This document shows positions 13,995 through 20,425 of a stretch of DNA of 20,425 nt, one piece after another (position 1 is the stretch's first letter; every line of letters begins with the position of its first letter). Source of the DNA: Chloroflexota bacterium (GTDB taxonomy: Bacteria > Chloroflexota > Dehalococcoidia > UBA3495). The stretch covers positions 1 through 20,425 of the forward strand of contig JADFNR010000060.1 of NCBI GenBank assembly GCA_022563275.1, read 5' to 3'. The notes under the pieces were generated by a model. The model saw nothing but the letters and a program-made list of their open reading frames with translations, searched no databases and was not told the DNA's origin. A program made the position numbers and the translations under genes.

Positions 13995-14011
13995 CTACTT
14001 AACGTGGTAAA

Positions 14012-14042
14012 GCCTTCCGGTGGATCGCAGGCGGTCTTTTTT
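14012..14042 (+). repeat. Diverged second copy of the terminator-like unit
   Basis: This stretch aligns with 13968-13994 (shared TCCGGT, GGATCGC-like core and T tract, here six T). Substitutions leave only a short GCC/GGC or CCG/CGG stem, so it probably terminates weakly if at all. Confidence 0.4.
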
Positions 14043-14059
14043 GATAAAGCGCGGGAATC

Positions 14060-14088
14060 TTGTGCCGCCCATTCCGCTGGGGTAGAGT
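14060..14088 (+). promoter_or_regulatory. Candidate promoter for the transporter gene
   Basis: TTGTGC (14060-14065) and TAGAGT (14083-14088) are separated by 17 bases, upstream of the transporter and downstream of the terminators. The boxes are only moderately close to sigma-70 consensus (three and four of six). Confidence 0.35.
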
Positions 14089-14141
14089 AGTGCCGCTGAA
14101 CACACGGCGAACTTTCCGCGCCGTTCTGCCGGATATCCGAA

Positions 14142-15575
14142 TTGATCGATCTACTAACCACTAGAAACATGAGACCAGGCGCCCTGTTGTTTCGCTTTGG
14201 TCTGCCGGCCGCCGTCTTCCTCGCGGTGATCCTGGCCCCCAACCCCGAAGGGCTGACGGACCAGGGCCAGCGTGCTTTGGCTGTGATGGCCATGGCCGTG
14301 GTCCTCTGGGCCACGGAGAGCTTGCACATAGCCGTGACCGGCATGGTGAGTATCGTCCTGCTGGTGCTGGTGAATGCCGTGGACGACATCGACGTGGCGT
14401 TGTACGGTTTTTCCCAACCCGTCACCTACTTCTTGTTGGGCATCCTCACCCTGGGACTGGCGGTGCACCAGTCAGGTCTGGCCGAGCGGATGGCCGCCTA
14501 TATCGTCCGGTTGGCCGGCGGAAGCCCCAAGATGCTGTACGTCCAGATGCTGGCCGCATTTGCCGGGTTGACCTTTGCCCTTCCTTCCGCCAGCACCCGC
14601 GGGGTCATCATGGTCCACGTGTATGAACAGGTGTTGGAGCATTGGGGAGTCCAGAAGAGTTCGCCTTTGAACAAAGCGATCATGATCGCCATGGGCGGAT
14701 TGAACCGGTTGGGTTCAACCGCTCTCTTGGCCGGAGGCATAACCCCGGTGGTGGCGTCGGCCTTGATCGCCGATTTCGGGATGATCGACGATTTCTCCTG
14801 GACCAGGTGGTTCATCCTGATGGCCGTGCCTTTTTATCTGATCCTAATCTTCGGCGGGTTAGCCGTGTTCCTGATGTACCGGTCGGGATTCACCCTGCCT
14901 GCGGGGGTTGGCGCCGTCGAGATAAAGACGGGCCCGGTCCAGACTAAGGAGATCAAAGCGGGCCTGATCGCTCTAGGCACGGCCTTGCTATGGTTCACCG
15001 ACTTCGCCCACGGCCTGCCGCCCGTTGTGCCGGCGCTCATCGCCATGACGGTGATCTTACTGCCGGGTGTTGGTCTACTGACTTGGCGCGAATTAGAGAC
15101 GAACATGGGTTGGTCCAACTTTTTTGTTATCGCGTCGTCTCTGTCATTGGCCAACGCTCTGATCATCAGCGGGGCCGCCGCATGGTTCGCCGATACGCTG
15201 GTGGGAAGCGTGGAGGGGCTGCGGGACCACCCCACGCTGATACTGCTGGCCATGTCGGGCGCGGCCGCGGCTGTTAGGGTAGTCATGCCCAATATCTCCG
15301 GCTATCTGGCGTTCATCATTCCCGTGGCCATGTCCACCGGCGCGGCGTTGGGGCTTAACCCAGTGGTCTGCGGTCTGGCGGTGGTAGTCGTGGGAGATTC
15401 GATAGTTTTCTACCCGGCAAGCGCCACGGGCAGCGTGTTCATCTACCAGCGGGCGGAGATCAAGGCCTCGGAAGTGTTACGGATGGGCATCATCATGACC
15501 GTGATCGCTATCGGCGTTCTGTTCACCATAGTCCTGCCCTACTGGAGCCTGGTGGGTGAAAGCCTGACTGGGTGA
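14142..15575 (+). CDS. SLC13/DASS-type anion (dicarboxylate) transporter
   Basis: An integral membrane protein of up to 477 aa with about 11-12 hydrophobic segments, such as AAVFLAVILAP, VTGMVSIVLLVLV, YFLLGILTLGLAV and LRMGIIMTVIAIGVLFTIVLPYW. The order of features fits the divalent-anion/Na+ symporter (DASS, SLC13) group within the ion-transporter superfamily: a first half with SASTRGVIM where DASS proteins have a substrate/sodium loop, and a second half with MPNISGYLAFIIPVAM in the matching position. It probably imports a di- or tricarboxylate or a similar anion with sodium; the substrate is not readable. The start is uncertain: TTG at 14142 or ATG at 14169, neither with a clear ribosome site. 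It stands alone between a terminator and the trp promoter. Confidence 0.85.
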   Translation: MIDLLTTRNMRPGALLFRFGLPAAVFLAVILAPNPEGLTDQGQRALAVMAMAVVLWATESLHIAVTGMVSIVLLVLVNAVDDIDVALYGFSQPVTYFLLGILTLGLAVHQSGLAERMAAYIVRLAGGSPKMLYVQMLAAFAGLTFALPSASTRGVIMVHVYEQVLEHWGVQKSSPLNKAIMIAMGGLNRLGSTALLAGGITPVVASALIADFGMIDDFSWTRWFILMAVPFYLILIFGGLAVFLMYRSGFTLPAGVGAVEIKTGPVQTKEIKAGLIALGTALLWFTDFAHGLPPVVPALIAMTVILLPGVGLLTWRELETNMGWSNFFVIASSLSLANALIISGAAAWFADTLVGSVEGLRDHPTLILLAMSGAAAAVRVVMPNISGYLAFIIPVAMSTGAALGLNPVVCGLAVVVVGDSIVFYPASATGSVFIYQRAEIKASEVLRMGIIMTVIAIGVLFTIVLPYWSLVGESLTG

Positions 15576-15639
15576 GGGGGCTGGCCGGTTATGAGGGCGG
15601 AGGGTTTTGGCCATGGTTCCGCTAGTCAGCCACGAAAAC

Positions 15640-15669
15640 TTGACAACAAATTTTGGGCAACCCTATACT
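15640..15669 (+). promoter_or_regulatory. Promoter of the trp operon
   Basis: TTGACA (15640-15645), a perfect -35 box, and TATACT (15664-15669), five of six in the -10 box, separated by 18 bases in a locally AT-rich stretch. Transcription should begin near 15676, directly upstream of the T-box leader. It is the best promoter match in the window. Confidence 0.85.
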
Positions 15670-15675
15670 CAATAT

Positions 15676-16006
15676 TACACAATCGAATATGTATAAAGGC
15701 TATGAAGGGGAGTAGTAGTCTTCCAGCGGAGCAAAGCGAGCCGGGTCTGGTGCGAGCCGGCGCTCAGAGCAGAAGAACGAATGGACCCCGGAGCCGCAGG
15801 CCGATCTAAGTCCCGATTCTATCGAGGACTAACTAGGCTGTGACGGTTGGACACCGTTAAAGGTCCACGGCACAGGGGCAACAGTAGACCAGGGCCCCTC
15901 CCGCCGATCGAGAAGCCGGAAGAACCCCGTCTACATTTTGGGGCGCCGACGGCGAATTAGGGTGGCAACACGATTTGACTCGTCCCTTTGGGGGCGGGTC
16001 TTTTTT
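15676..16006 (+). promoter_or_regulatory. T-box riboswitch, tryptophan specifier (UGG)
   Basis: A leader of about 330 bases that should sense uncharged tRNA-Trp. Stem I shows the AGTAGTAG side of the specifier loop (15711-15718), a CTTC/GAAG helix (15720-15723 with 15772-15775) and the GCGAGCCGGG...GGTGCGAGCCGG distal region. The specifier is TGG at 15782-15784 in the context GAATGGACC. The T-box AGGGTGGCAACACG is at 15959-15972. The antiterminator pairs AGGG and ACG with CCCT and CGT (15981-15987), leaving the bulge UGGCAAC. UGGC is complementary to a GCCA acceptor end, matching the G discriminator usual in bacterial tRNA-Trp. The same CGTCCC bases are needed by the terminator, so the two folds exclude each other. 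The specifier, acceptor match and downstream trpE agree. Confidence 0.93.
15977..16006 (+). terminator. T-box regulated terminator before trpE
   Basis: A ten-base-pair stem GACTCGTCCC / GGGGCGGGTC with two G-U pairs and a four-base loop TTTG, followed by six T. It should form when charged tRNA-Trp is bound or tRNA is absent, stopping transcription 124 bases before trpE. Confidence 0.92.
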
Positions 16007-16099
16007 ATTTGGCGTTGCTTCATAGAATCCGGGCCGGGAGCGAAAAACATGGGTGATTGGCGAAGCTGCATCTAGGCAAGCCCTTACCAGATTGACGCG

Positions 16100-16122
16100 C
16101 CCCGATATACGGGGATCAGGAG
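16100..16122 (+). promoter_or_regulatory. Small hairpin and ribosome binding site of trpE
   Basis: A five-base-pair hairpin CCCCG-ATATA-CGGGG (16100-16114) ends three bases before the Shine-Dalgarno AGGAG (16118-16122), which sits seven bases before the trpE ATG. The hairpin might influence ribosome access, but this is not shown. Confidence 0.5.
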
Positions 16123-16129
16123 CAGCAAG

Positions 16130-17584
16130 ATGTACCAACCAACACTGGAAAAAATTAAGGAGATGGCCGGCCGGGGGAACCTGGCGCCGGTCTTCCGATC
16201 CATAAACGCGGACCTGGAAACCCCGGTGTCCGCCTACCTAAAGGTGGCCCAAGGGCCATATTCCTTCCTGCTGGAGAGCGTCGAAGGCGGAGAGCGCATC
16301 GGCCGTTACAGCTTCATCGGCACCGACCCCTACAAGGTGGTCAAGACGGGCGCCAAAGAGGAATTGGGCGAGATCGACCCCCTGATTCCAGTCCAAGAAG
16401 AGATGGACCAGTACCGGTTGGTCCCGGTGGAGGGGCTGCCCGGTTTCCACGGCGGCGCGGTGGGCTACCTGGCCTACGACACCATCCGCTACTTCGAGCC
16501 CAGGGTGCCGGAGATGCCCGCCGACCCGGTGGGCGTGCCCGAGTCGGTGTTCATGTTCTGTGACACTCTATTGGTGTTCGATCACGTCCGCCATGACATA
16601 AAAGTGGTCAGCCACGTCCACCTGGACGGCGACATCGACCGCTCCTATGCCGAGGCCACCGCCAAGATCGACGAGATGGTCCGCCGCTTGTCCCTACCCC
16701 TGGACCTGCCGCCGGAGCTGCAGTCCAACGGGTCTGCGAAGCTGGTCTCGGGAAGTATCGAGTCTAACTTCACCAGGGAGCAGTACGCCAAGATGATCGA
16801 CAGATGTATCGAGTACATCTACGCAGGGGATATGATTCAGGTGACTTTCTCCCAGCGCTTCTCCCGCCGCACCGAGGCCCACCCCTTCCAGGTCTACCGG
16901 TCTCTCCGCAGCATCAACCCTTCGCCGTACATGTATTACTTGAACCTGGACGGCTTTCAGATCGTGGGCGCGGCCATCGAGACGGTGGTTACGGTCCATA
17001 ACGGCCGGGCCGCCACCCATCCCATCGCCGGGACCAGGCCCAGGGGCGCCACACCCGCAGAAGACGAGGCCAATGAGGCGGAGTTAAAGACCAGCGAGAA
17101 GCAGCGCGCCGAACACATCATGTTGGTCGATCTGGGCCGCAACGACATCGGCCGGGTCAGCAAGCCCGGCACCGTCTCGGTCACCCAACTCATGGACGTG
17201 GAGAAGTTCTCCCACGTGATGCACCTCGTCTCCCACGTGGAGGGGGACCTTCGACCTGAGATGACCCCCTACGACGCTCTGCGGTCCTGCTTCCCGGCGG
17301 GCACCGTGTCCGGTGCGCCCAAGATACGGGCCATGGAGATTATCGCCGAGCTGGAGGGCGAAAAACGGGGCCCCTACGGCGGCGCTGTTGGTTACTTCAG
17401 CTACTCAGGCGACATGGACACGGCATTGGTTCTCCGCACCGGGATCTACAAGGACGGCGTGATGTACGTTCAAGCGGGCGGCGGTATCGTGGCCGACAGC
17501 ACCGGCGAGGACGAGTACATGGAGACCCTGCACAAGGCCGGCGCCCTCATGCGCGCCATCGACCTGGCTGAGGGTCAAGAATAG
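16130..17584 (+). CDS. trpE: Anthranilate synthase component I
   Basis: TrpE makes anthranilate from chorismate, with ammonia supplied by TrpG from glutamine; it is the first step of tryptophan synthesis. The 484-aa length is normal. The N-terminal region holds LLES at 47-50, the tryptophan-binding motif that marks feedback-inhibited TrpE, followed by GGERIGRYSFIG. The chorismate-binding half contains FSQRF, HPIAGTRPRG, HIMLVDLGRNDIGRV, SHVMHLVSHVEG, SGAPKIRAMEIIAELE and YGGAVGYFSYSGDMDTA, all in family order. An ATG start with AGGAG seven bases upstream fixes the N-terminus. It is the first structural gene after the T-box, so control is expected both by uncharged tRNA-Trp at transcription and by tryptophan on the enzyme. 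A stray gene fragment separates it from trpG. Confidence 0.97.
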   Translation: MYQPTLEKIKEMAGRGNLAPVFRSINADLETPVSAYLKVAQGPYSFLLESVEGGERIGRYSFIGTDPYKVVKTGAKEELGEIDPLIPVQEEMDQYRLVPVEGLPGFHGGAVGYLAYDTIRYFEPRVPEMPADPVGVPESVFMFCDTLLVFDHVRHDIKVVSHVHLDGDIDRSYAEATAKIDEMVRRLSLPLDLPPELQSNGSAKLVSGSIESNFTREQYAKMIDRCIEYIYAGDMIQVTFSQRFSRRTEAHPFQVYRSLRSINPSPYMYYLNLDGFQIVGAAIETVVTVHNGRAATHPIAGTRPRGATPAEDEANEAELKTSEKQRAEHIMLVDLGRNDIGRVSKPGTVSVTQLMDVEKFSHVMHLVSHVEGDLRPEMTPYDALRSCFPAGTVSGAPKIRAMEIIAELEGEKRGPYGGAVGYFSYSGDMDTALVLRTGIYKDGVMYVQAGGGIVADSTGEDEYMETLHKAGALMRAIDLAEGQE

Positions 17585-17691
17585 AGGACCGCCACTTAAA
17601 AACAGGAGATGACAACGGGAAGCTGTCGCGCAAGGTGGCCTACGCCCAAGACCCCGACGGCAATTGGCTGGAGTTCGTGGAGGTCTTCTAG
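17585..17691 (+). pseudogene. 3'-terminal remnant of a VOC/glyoxalase-family gene
   Basis: Between trpE and trpG one frame (codons in phase with 17620) reads about 35 sense codons and ends in a stop at 17689-17691. Its last part, KVAYAQDPDGNWLEFVEVF (17632-17688), is the hallmark C-terminal strand of VOC (glyoxalase/bleomycin-resistance/dioxygenase) proteins, which normally end with a DPDGN-E pattern. Only about the last fifth of a typical 120-140-aa VOC domain is present, there is no start codon or ribosome site for it, and upstream it runs straight into trpE in another frame. I read it as the tail left after a deletion removed the rest of a VOC gene. Chance resemblance is unlikely given the 19-residue match to the pattern. 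Confidence 0.7.
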
Positions 17692-17722
17692 TTCCAGCCA
17701 AACGAAGCCGAGGAAGAAAACC

Positions 17723-18307
17723 ATGATTTTGATGATCGACAACTACGATAGCTTCACCTACAACCTGTACCAATACCTGTCCGAGTTGGGCGCCGAGGTT
17801 GAGGTGGCCCGCAACGACAAGATATCTGTGGAAGAGATTCAGGATATGTCGCCGGAGGGGATAATCATATCTCCGGGGCCGTCCACGCCTTTGGAAGCGG
17901 GAATCTCCAACGACGTGATCCGCCACTTCGGCCCCAAGACTCCCACCTTGGGTGTCTGCCTGGGCCATCAGTGCATCGGCTACGTCTACGGCGCCAAGGT
18001 GGGCCAAGCGGGCGAGATTCGCCACGGCAAGACCTCGATGGTGGACCACAAGGGCGCCGGGGTGCTGGCGGGGCTGCCCAACCCCTTCGAGGCCATCCGT
18101 TACCACTCGTTGGTGGTCTATCCGGAGACCATTCCAGACACCCTCGAGATTACCGCCACGACCGGCGACGGTCTGGTTATGGGGCTGCGGCACAAAGAAT
18201 ATCCTGTCGAAGGCGTTCAGTTCCATCCAGAGTCCATCTTGACGCCTGATGGGAAACACCTGCTGCAGAACTTCATTGACCACGTGAGTGCGGCGGCAAC
18301 GGTCTAA
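17723..18307 (+). CDS. trpG: Anthranilate synthase component II (glutamine amidotransferase)
   Basis: TrpG hydrolyses glutamine and passes ammonia to TrpE. It is a class I (triad) amidotransferase of 194 aa, the usual size for the unfused subunit. It begins MILMIDNYDSFTYNL; IISPGPSTP is near 48-56, and the catalytic cysteine is C79 in GVCLGHQ, with H168 and E170 in QFHPES completing the triad. The absence of any C-terminal extension shows it is not fused to TrpD. The ATG at 17723 is chosen because GAGGAAG lies about seven bases upstream; the frame is open back to 17609, but that extension (MTTGSCRARWPTPKTPT) is not TrpG-like and overlaps the VOC remnant in another frame. trpD follows after 38 bases. 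Confidence 0.97.
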   Translation: MILMIDNYDSFTYNLYQYLSELGAEVEVARNDKISVEEIQDMSPEGIIISPGPSTPLEAGISNDVIRHFGPKTPTLGVCLGHQCIGYVYGAKVGQAGEIRHGKTSMVDHKGAGVLAGLPNPFEAIRYHSLVVYPETIPDTLEITATTGDGLVMGLRHKEYPVEGVQFHPESILTPDGKHLLQNFIDHVSAAATV

Positions 18308-18345
18308 AATGGTGTTCTGGCGGAGTCAAAAAAGGAGCTGATCAG

Positions 18346-19359
18346 TTGGATATCAGGGAAGCGATAGACATCGTCGTCTCCGGTGATTCGCTGTCCATGG
18401 ATGACGCCGCGTCGGTCATGCGGCAGATCATGTCGGGCGAGGCGACGCAGGCCCAATTGGGGTCGTTCTTGACCGCGCTCCGGCTCAAGGGCGAGACCAC
18501 CGAAGAGATCGCCGGCATGGCCACGGTCATGCGGGAGTTCTCACTGCGGGTCAACGTAGACGGCATGCTGGTCGACTCGGTGGGCACCGGTGGCGACGGT
18601 CTGAACACCTTCAACATCTCCACCGCGGCGGCGTTCGTCGCCGCCGGTGCCGGGCTGAAAGTGGCCAAGCACGGCAACCGGGCTGCCTCTGGCTCCTGCG
18701 GCAGCGCCGACGTGCTGGAAGAATTGGGCGTACGAATAGAGCTTCCGCCCGAAGGCGTGGAGCGGTGCATCGAAGAGAGCGGCATCGGGTTCATGTTTGC
18801 CCAGGCGTTCCATCCGTCCATGCGCCACGCCGGACCGGTCCGCCGGGAGATCGGCATCCGGACCGTGTTCAACATCCTGGGGCCGTTGACCAACCCGGCG
18901 GGAGCGCAGTCGATGCTGGTGGGCGTGGCCTTTCTCGAACTGGGCGGGAAGATGGCGGAGGTGTTGCGCCTGCTGGACACCCACCACTCGATCGTCGTCC
19001 ACGGCGAAGGCGGCCTGGACGAGATGACCCTCTCCGGTGACACCTCAATGTGGGAGGTTGCCGGGGGCAAAGTGAGGAACTGGACGTTGTCCGTTGCCGA
19101 CACCGGGCTACCGGTCACCCCCATCGAGGCGGTCCGGGGCGGCGACAAAGCGGCCAACGCGTCAACTATGCGGGCGTTGCTGGGCGGCGAGGGCGGCCCC
19201 GTGCGCGATTACGTGTTGCTCAACAGCGCTGGGGTGCTGCTGGTGGGAGACCTGGTCTCCAACATCCGCGACGGCGTGCAATTGGCCGCCCAGGCCATCG
19301 ACAGCGGCGCGGCCAAGGATTGCATGGAGTCAATGATCGAAGTCAGCCAGGCTGGCTGA
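18346..19359 (+). CDS. trpD: Anthranilate phosphoribosyltransferase
   Basis: TrpD joins anthranilate and PRPP to phosphoribosylanthranilate, the second committed step. The 337-aa protein has the class-defining motifs GTGGDG (80-85), which binds PRPP, and KHGNRAASGSCGSADVLE (108-125), followed by FMFAQAFHPSMRHAGPVRRE and RTVFNILGPLTNPAGA, all in family order. A TTG start is supported by AAGGAG at about 18332-18337 and by the fact that LDIREAIDIVVSG starts the fold at once. The weak start codon may lower its translation relative to trpG. It is followed after only seven bases by a DUF4258-like gene where the next trp gene would be expected. Confidence 0.97.
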   Translation: MDIREAIDIVVSGDSLSMDDAASVMRQIMSGEATQAQLGSFLTALRLKGETTEEIAGMATVMREFSLRVNVDGMLVDSVGTGGDGLNTFNISTAAAFVAAGAGLKVAKHGNRAASGSCGSADVLEELGVRIELPPEGVERCIEESGIGFMFAQAFHPSMRHAGPVRREIGIRTVFNILGPLTNPAGAQSMLVGVAFLELGGKMAEVLRLLDTHHSIVVHGEGGLDEMTLSGDTSMWEVAGGKVRNWTLSVADTGLPVTPIEAVRGGDKAANASTMRALLGGEGGPVRDYVLLNSAGVLLVGDLVSNIRDGVQLAAQAIDSGAAKDCMESMIEVSQAG

Positions 19360-19366
19360 GCGATTC

Positions 19367-19621
19367 ATGAAACCCGTCCGATTTACACAGCACGCCTTGG
19401 ACAAACTCGAGTTGTTACGGCAGTGGGGATTCGATATCGCCGGCGAAAAGATTATCTCCGACTTGGCCCACCGTCATGAGTCATTGCCGGGGTACCGAGG
19501 ACGCTCCATCGCCCGTCTTCAACTGGATGAAGAGCATATCTTACGGGTAGTATATGAGGGGAATAGCGAAGTGGTTGTTATCACCATGTATCCAGCGCGA
19601 CAGGACCGTTATGAAGATTAG
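19367..19621 (+). CDS. DUF4258-like small protein, toxin-like
   Basis: An 84-aa soluble protein that resembles DUF4258 proteins. It opens with RFTQHALDKLELLRQWGFD, the usual H-A-x-x-x-L helix pattern, followed by a short beta-rich part (SIARLQLDEEHILRVVYEG) and an ending VVVITMYPARQDRYED. This size and fold outline recall RelE/ParE-like toxins, but no catalytic set is certain, so a toxin role is inference. The ATG at 19367 is seven bases after the trpD stop, and the gene overlaps the following DUF2283-like gene by 11 bases, implying coupled translation. The pair sits inside the trp operon, an unusual place. Base composition is less GC-rich than in the adjacent trp genes, in line with separate origin. 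Confidence 0.72.
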   Translation: MKPVRFTQHALDKLELLRQWGFDIAGEKIISDLAHRHESLPGYRGRSIARLQLDEEHILRVVYEGNSEVVVITMYPARQDRYED

Positions 19622-19817
19622 ATACAACCGGGAAGTCGATATCCTGACCATTCAGGTGTCCGATACGCCGGCAGACCATGCCGAGGAGTCGGACGGAGTG
19701 ATTACCCACTTCAGTGTTGCCGGAAAGCCGGTAATGCTGGAGATACAGGGTGGACGGGAATTTCTTCTGAGCTCAATTACCAGCCTGGTCAATGAAGAAG
19801 AGATCAGTCTGCCGTAA
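19611..19817 (+). CDS. DUF2283-like small protein, antitoxin-like
   Basis: A 68-aa protein with the DUF2283 outline: MKIRYNREVDILTIQVSD at the start (a KxxYD-xDxL-type pattern), then ESDGVITHFSVAGKPVMLEIQGG, then a short helical C-terminus (EFLLSSITSLVNEE). It starts at an ATG inside the last codons of the DUF4258-like gene, overlapping its stop by 11 bases. An earlier ATG in the same frame (19554) lies wholly inside the partner gene and gives a non-homologous extension, so it was rejected. DUF2283 and DUF4258 genes are often neighbours and have been viewed as possible antitoxin and toxin; that is family knowledge, not shown here. trpC begins three bases after its stop codon. Confidence 0.75.
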   Translation: MKIRYNREVDILTIQVSDTPADHAEESDGVITHFSVAGKPVMLEIQGGREFLLSSITSLVNEEEISLP

Positions 19818-19819
19818 CT

Positions 19820-20425
19820 ATGCCAAACATCCTCGATGAAATAGTCGCCGCAAAACGTGTTGAGTTGGCGGAGAGTAAGGCCCAGGTGTCTCTGTCTGAC
19901 CTGGAGGCTGCCGCTGCCAGCCAGCCACGGCCCCTCAACCTGTCCGGGGCGTTGCTCGGCGGCGGAGTGCGCCTCATCGCCGAGGTAAAGAAGGCGTCGC
20001 CTTCCCGGGGGCTGCTGATGCCGGACTTCGACCACCTGAAGCTCGCCGAGACCTACGCCGACAACGGGGCCGCCGCCATCTCATGCCTCACCGACGCCCG
20101 GTTCCAGGGTGAACTGGCCCACTTGCGGCAGATCAAAGAGACTGGGGCTTCCCAGCGTGCGCCGGTTATCCGCAAAGACTTCATCTTTGATCCCTACCAG
20201 ATCATTGAAACTAGGGCGGCTGGGGCCGACGCGCTGCTGCTCATCGTAGCCATCCTTGAGCCAGCCCAATTGAAGGAACTGCTGGCTGCCGCCCAGGAAC
20301 ACTGGATGCAGTGTCTGGTGGAGGTCCACGACGAAGATGAGCTAGGGACTGCGGTAGAGGCAGGTGCGGAGATCATCGGCATCAATAACCGGGACTTGCG
20401 CACCTTTACCACCGACTTGACCGTT
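19820..20425 (+). CDS. trpC: Indole-3-glycerol phosphate synthase, 3' end outside window
   Basis: TrpC closes CdRP to indole-3-glycerol phosphate. The first 202 residues are present and no stop is reached, so the gene is cut by the window end (the full enzyme is about 260 aa). It begins MPNILDEIVAAKRVEL, typical of the family. Expected catalytic and binding residues are visible in order: Glu and Lys in IAEVKKASPSRG, Lys in VIRKDFIFDPYQI, Glu in LVEVHDEDE, and Asn and Arg in GINNRDLRTF. The ATG lies three bases after the DUF2283-like stop; no separate ribosome site is obvious, so translation may be coupled to that gene. It confirms that the trp operon continues past the DUF pair. Confidence 0.95.
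   Translation, partial: MPNILDEIVAAKRVELAESKAQVSLSDLEAAAASQPRPLNLSGALLGGGVRLIAEVKKASPSRGLLMPDFDHLKLAETYADNGAAAISCLTDARFQGELAHLRQIKETGASQRAPVIRKDFIFDPYQIIETRAAGADALLLIVAILEPAQLKELLAAAQEHWMQCLVEVHDEDELGTAVEAGAEIIGINNRDLRTFTTDLTV

Noticed and set aside
15591..15809. Short open frame in the trp leader that might be a leader peptide
   Set aside because: It starts before the promoter, has one Trp codon only in a non-coding-like context, and overlaps the T-box structure; control by tRNA binding explains the region better than ribosome-mediated attenuation.
17609..17722. Extended start for trpG
   Set aside because: The added 38 residues do not resemble TrpG and have no ribosome site, whereas the ATG at 17723 has one and begins the conserved fold.

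Overview
The window is 20.4 kb of GC-rich bacterial DNA with short intergenic gaps, several GTG and TTG starts preceded by clear Shine-Dalgarno sequences, and no rRNA, tRNA, CRISPR array or transposase that I can see. Gene content (a T-box controlled trp operon, several short-chain dehydrogenases, a quinone oxidoreductase, a GH63-type hydrolase, an SLC13-type transporter) and dispersed REP-like palindromes would fit a free-living or environmental bacterium such as a member of the Chloroflexota. That placement is inference only; the sequence carries no phylogenetic marker decisive by eye.

Layout. (1) 1-6983, plus strand: an unrecognised acidic protein, recF, purL, a GT4 glycosyltransferase overlapping the purL stop, a GH63-like alpha-glycosidase and a small membrane protein, closed by a perfect bidirectional terminator. 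(2) 7047-8858, minus strand: a multidomain NYN (PIN-like) RNase-type protein with a LOTUS-like domain and an acidic repeat tail, transcribed divergently from (3) two short-chain dehydrogenase genes (9108-10836). Each promoter of this divergent pair has a palindrome in its spacer. REP-like palindromes lie between and after the SDR genes, including an identical 57-bp unit present twice. (4) 11221-12817, minus strand: a zinc-free quinone oxidoreductase and a zinc-ribbon/HTH protein. (5) 13163-15575, plus strand: a crotonase that lacks both usual catalytic glutamates, then an SLC13-like transporter, separated by two related terminator-like units. (6) 15640-20425, plus strand: the tryptophan operon. 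A strong promoter drives a T-box leader with a UGG (Trp) specifier and mutually exclusive antiterminator and terminator, followed by trpE, trpG, trpD and the start of trpC, which runs off the window.

The trp operon is the most interesting part. Uncharged tRNA-Trp is predicted to switch on trpEGDC through the T-box, while a Trp-binding LLES motif in TrpE suggests feedback inhibition of the enzyme too. The operon carries two intruders: a 3'-terminal scrap of a VOC/glyoxalase-type gene between trpE and trpG, and an overlapping DUF4258-DUF2283 pair (a toxin-antitoxin-like arrangement) between trpD and trpC. Nothing in the window is clearly a wholly new system. The best candidates for new biology are that embedded gene pair, the NYN-LOTUS protein with its divergent promoter region, and the catalytic-residue-less crotonase.
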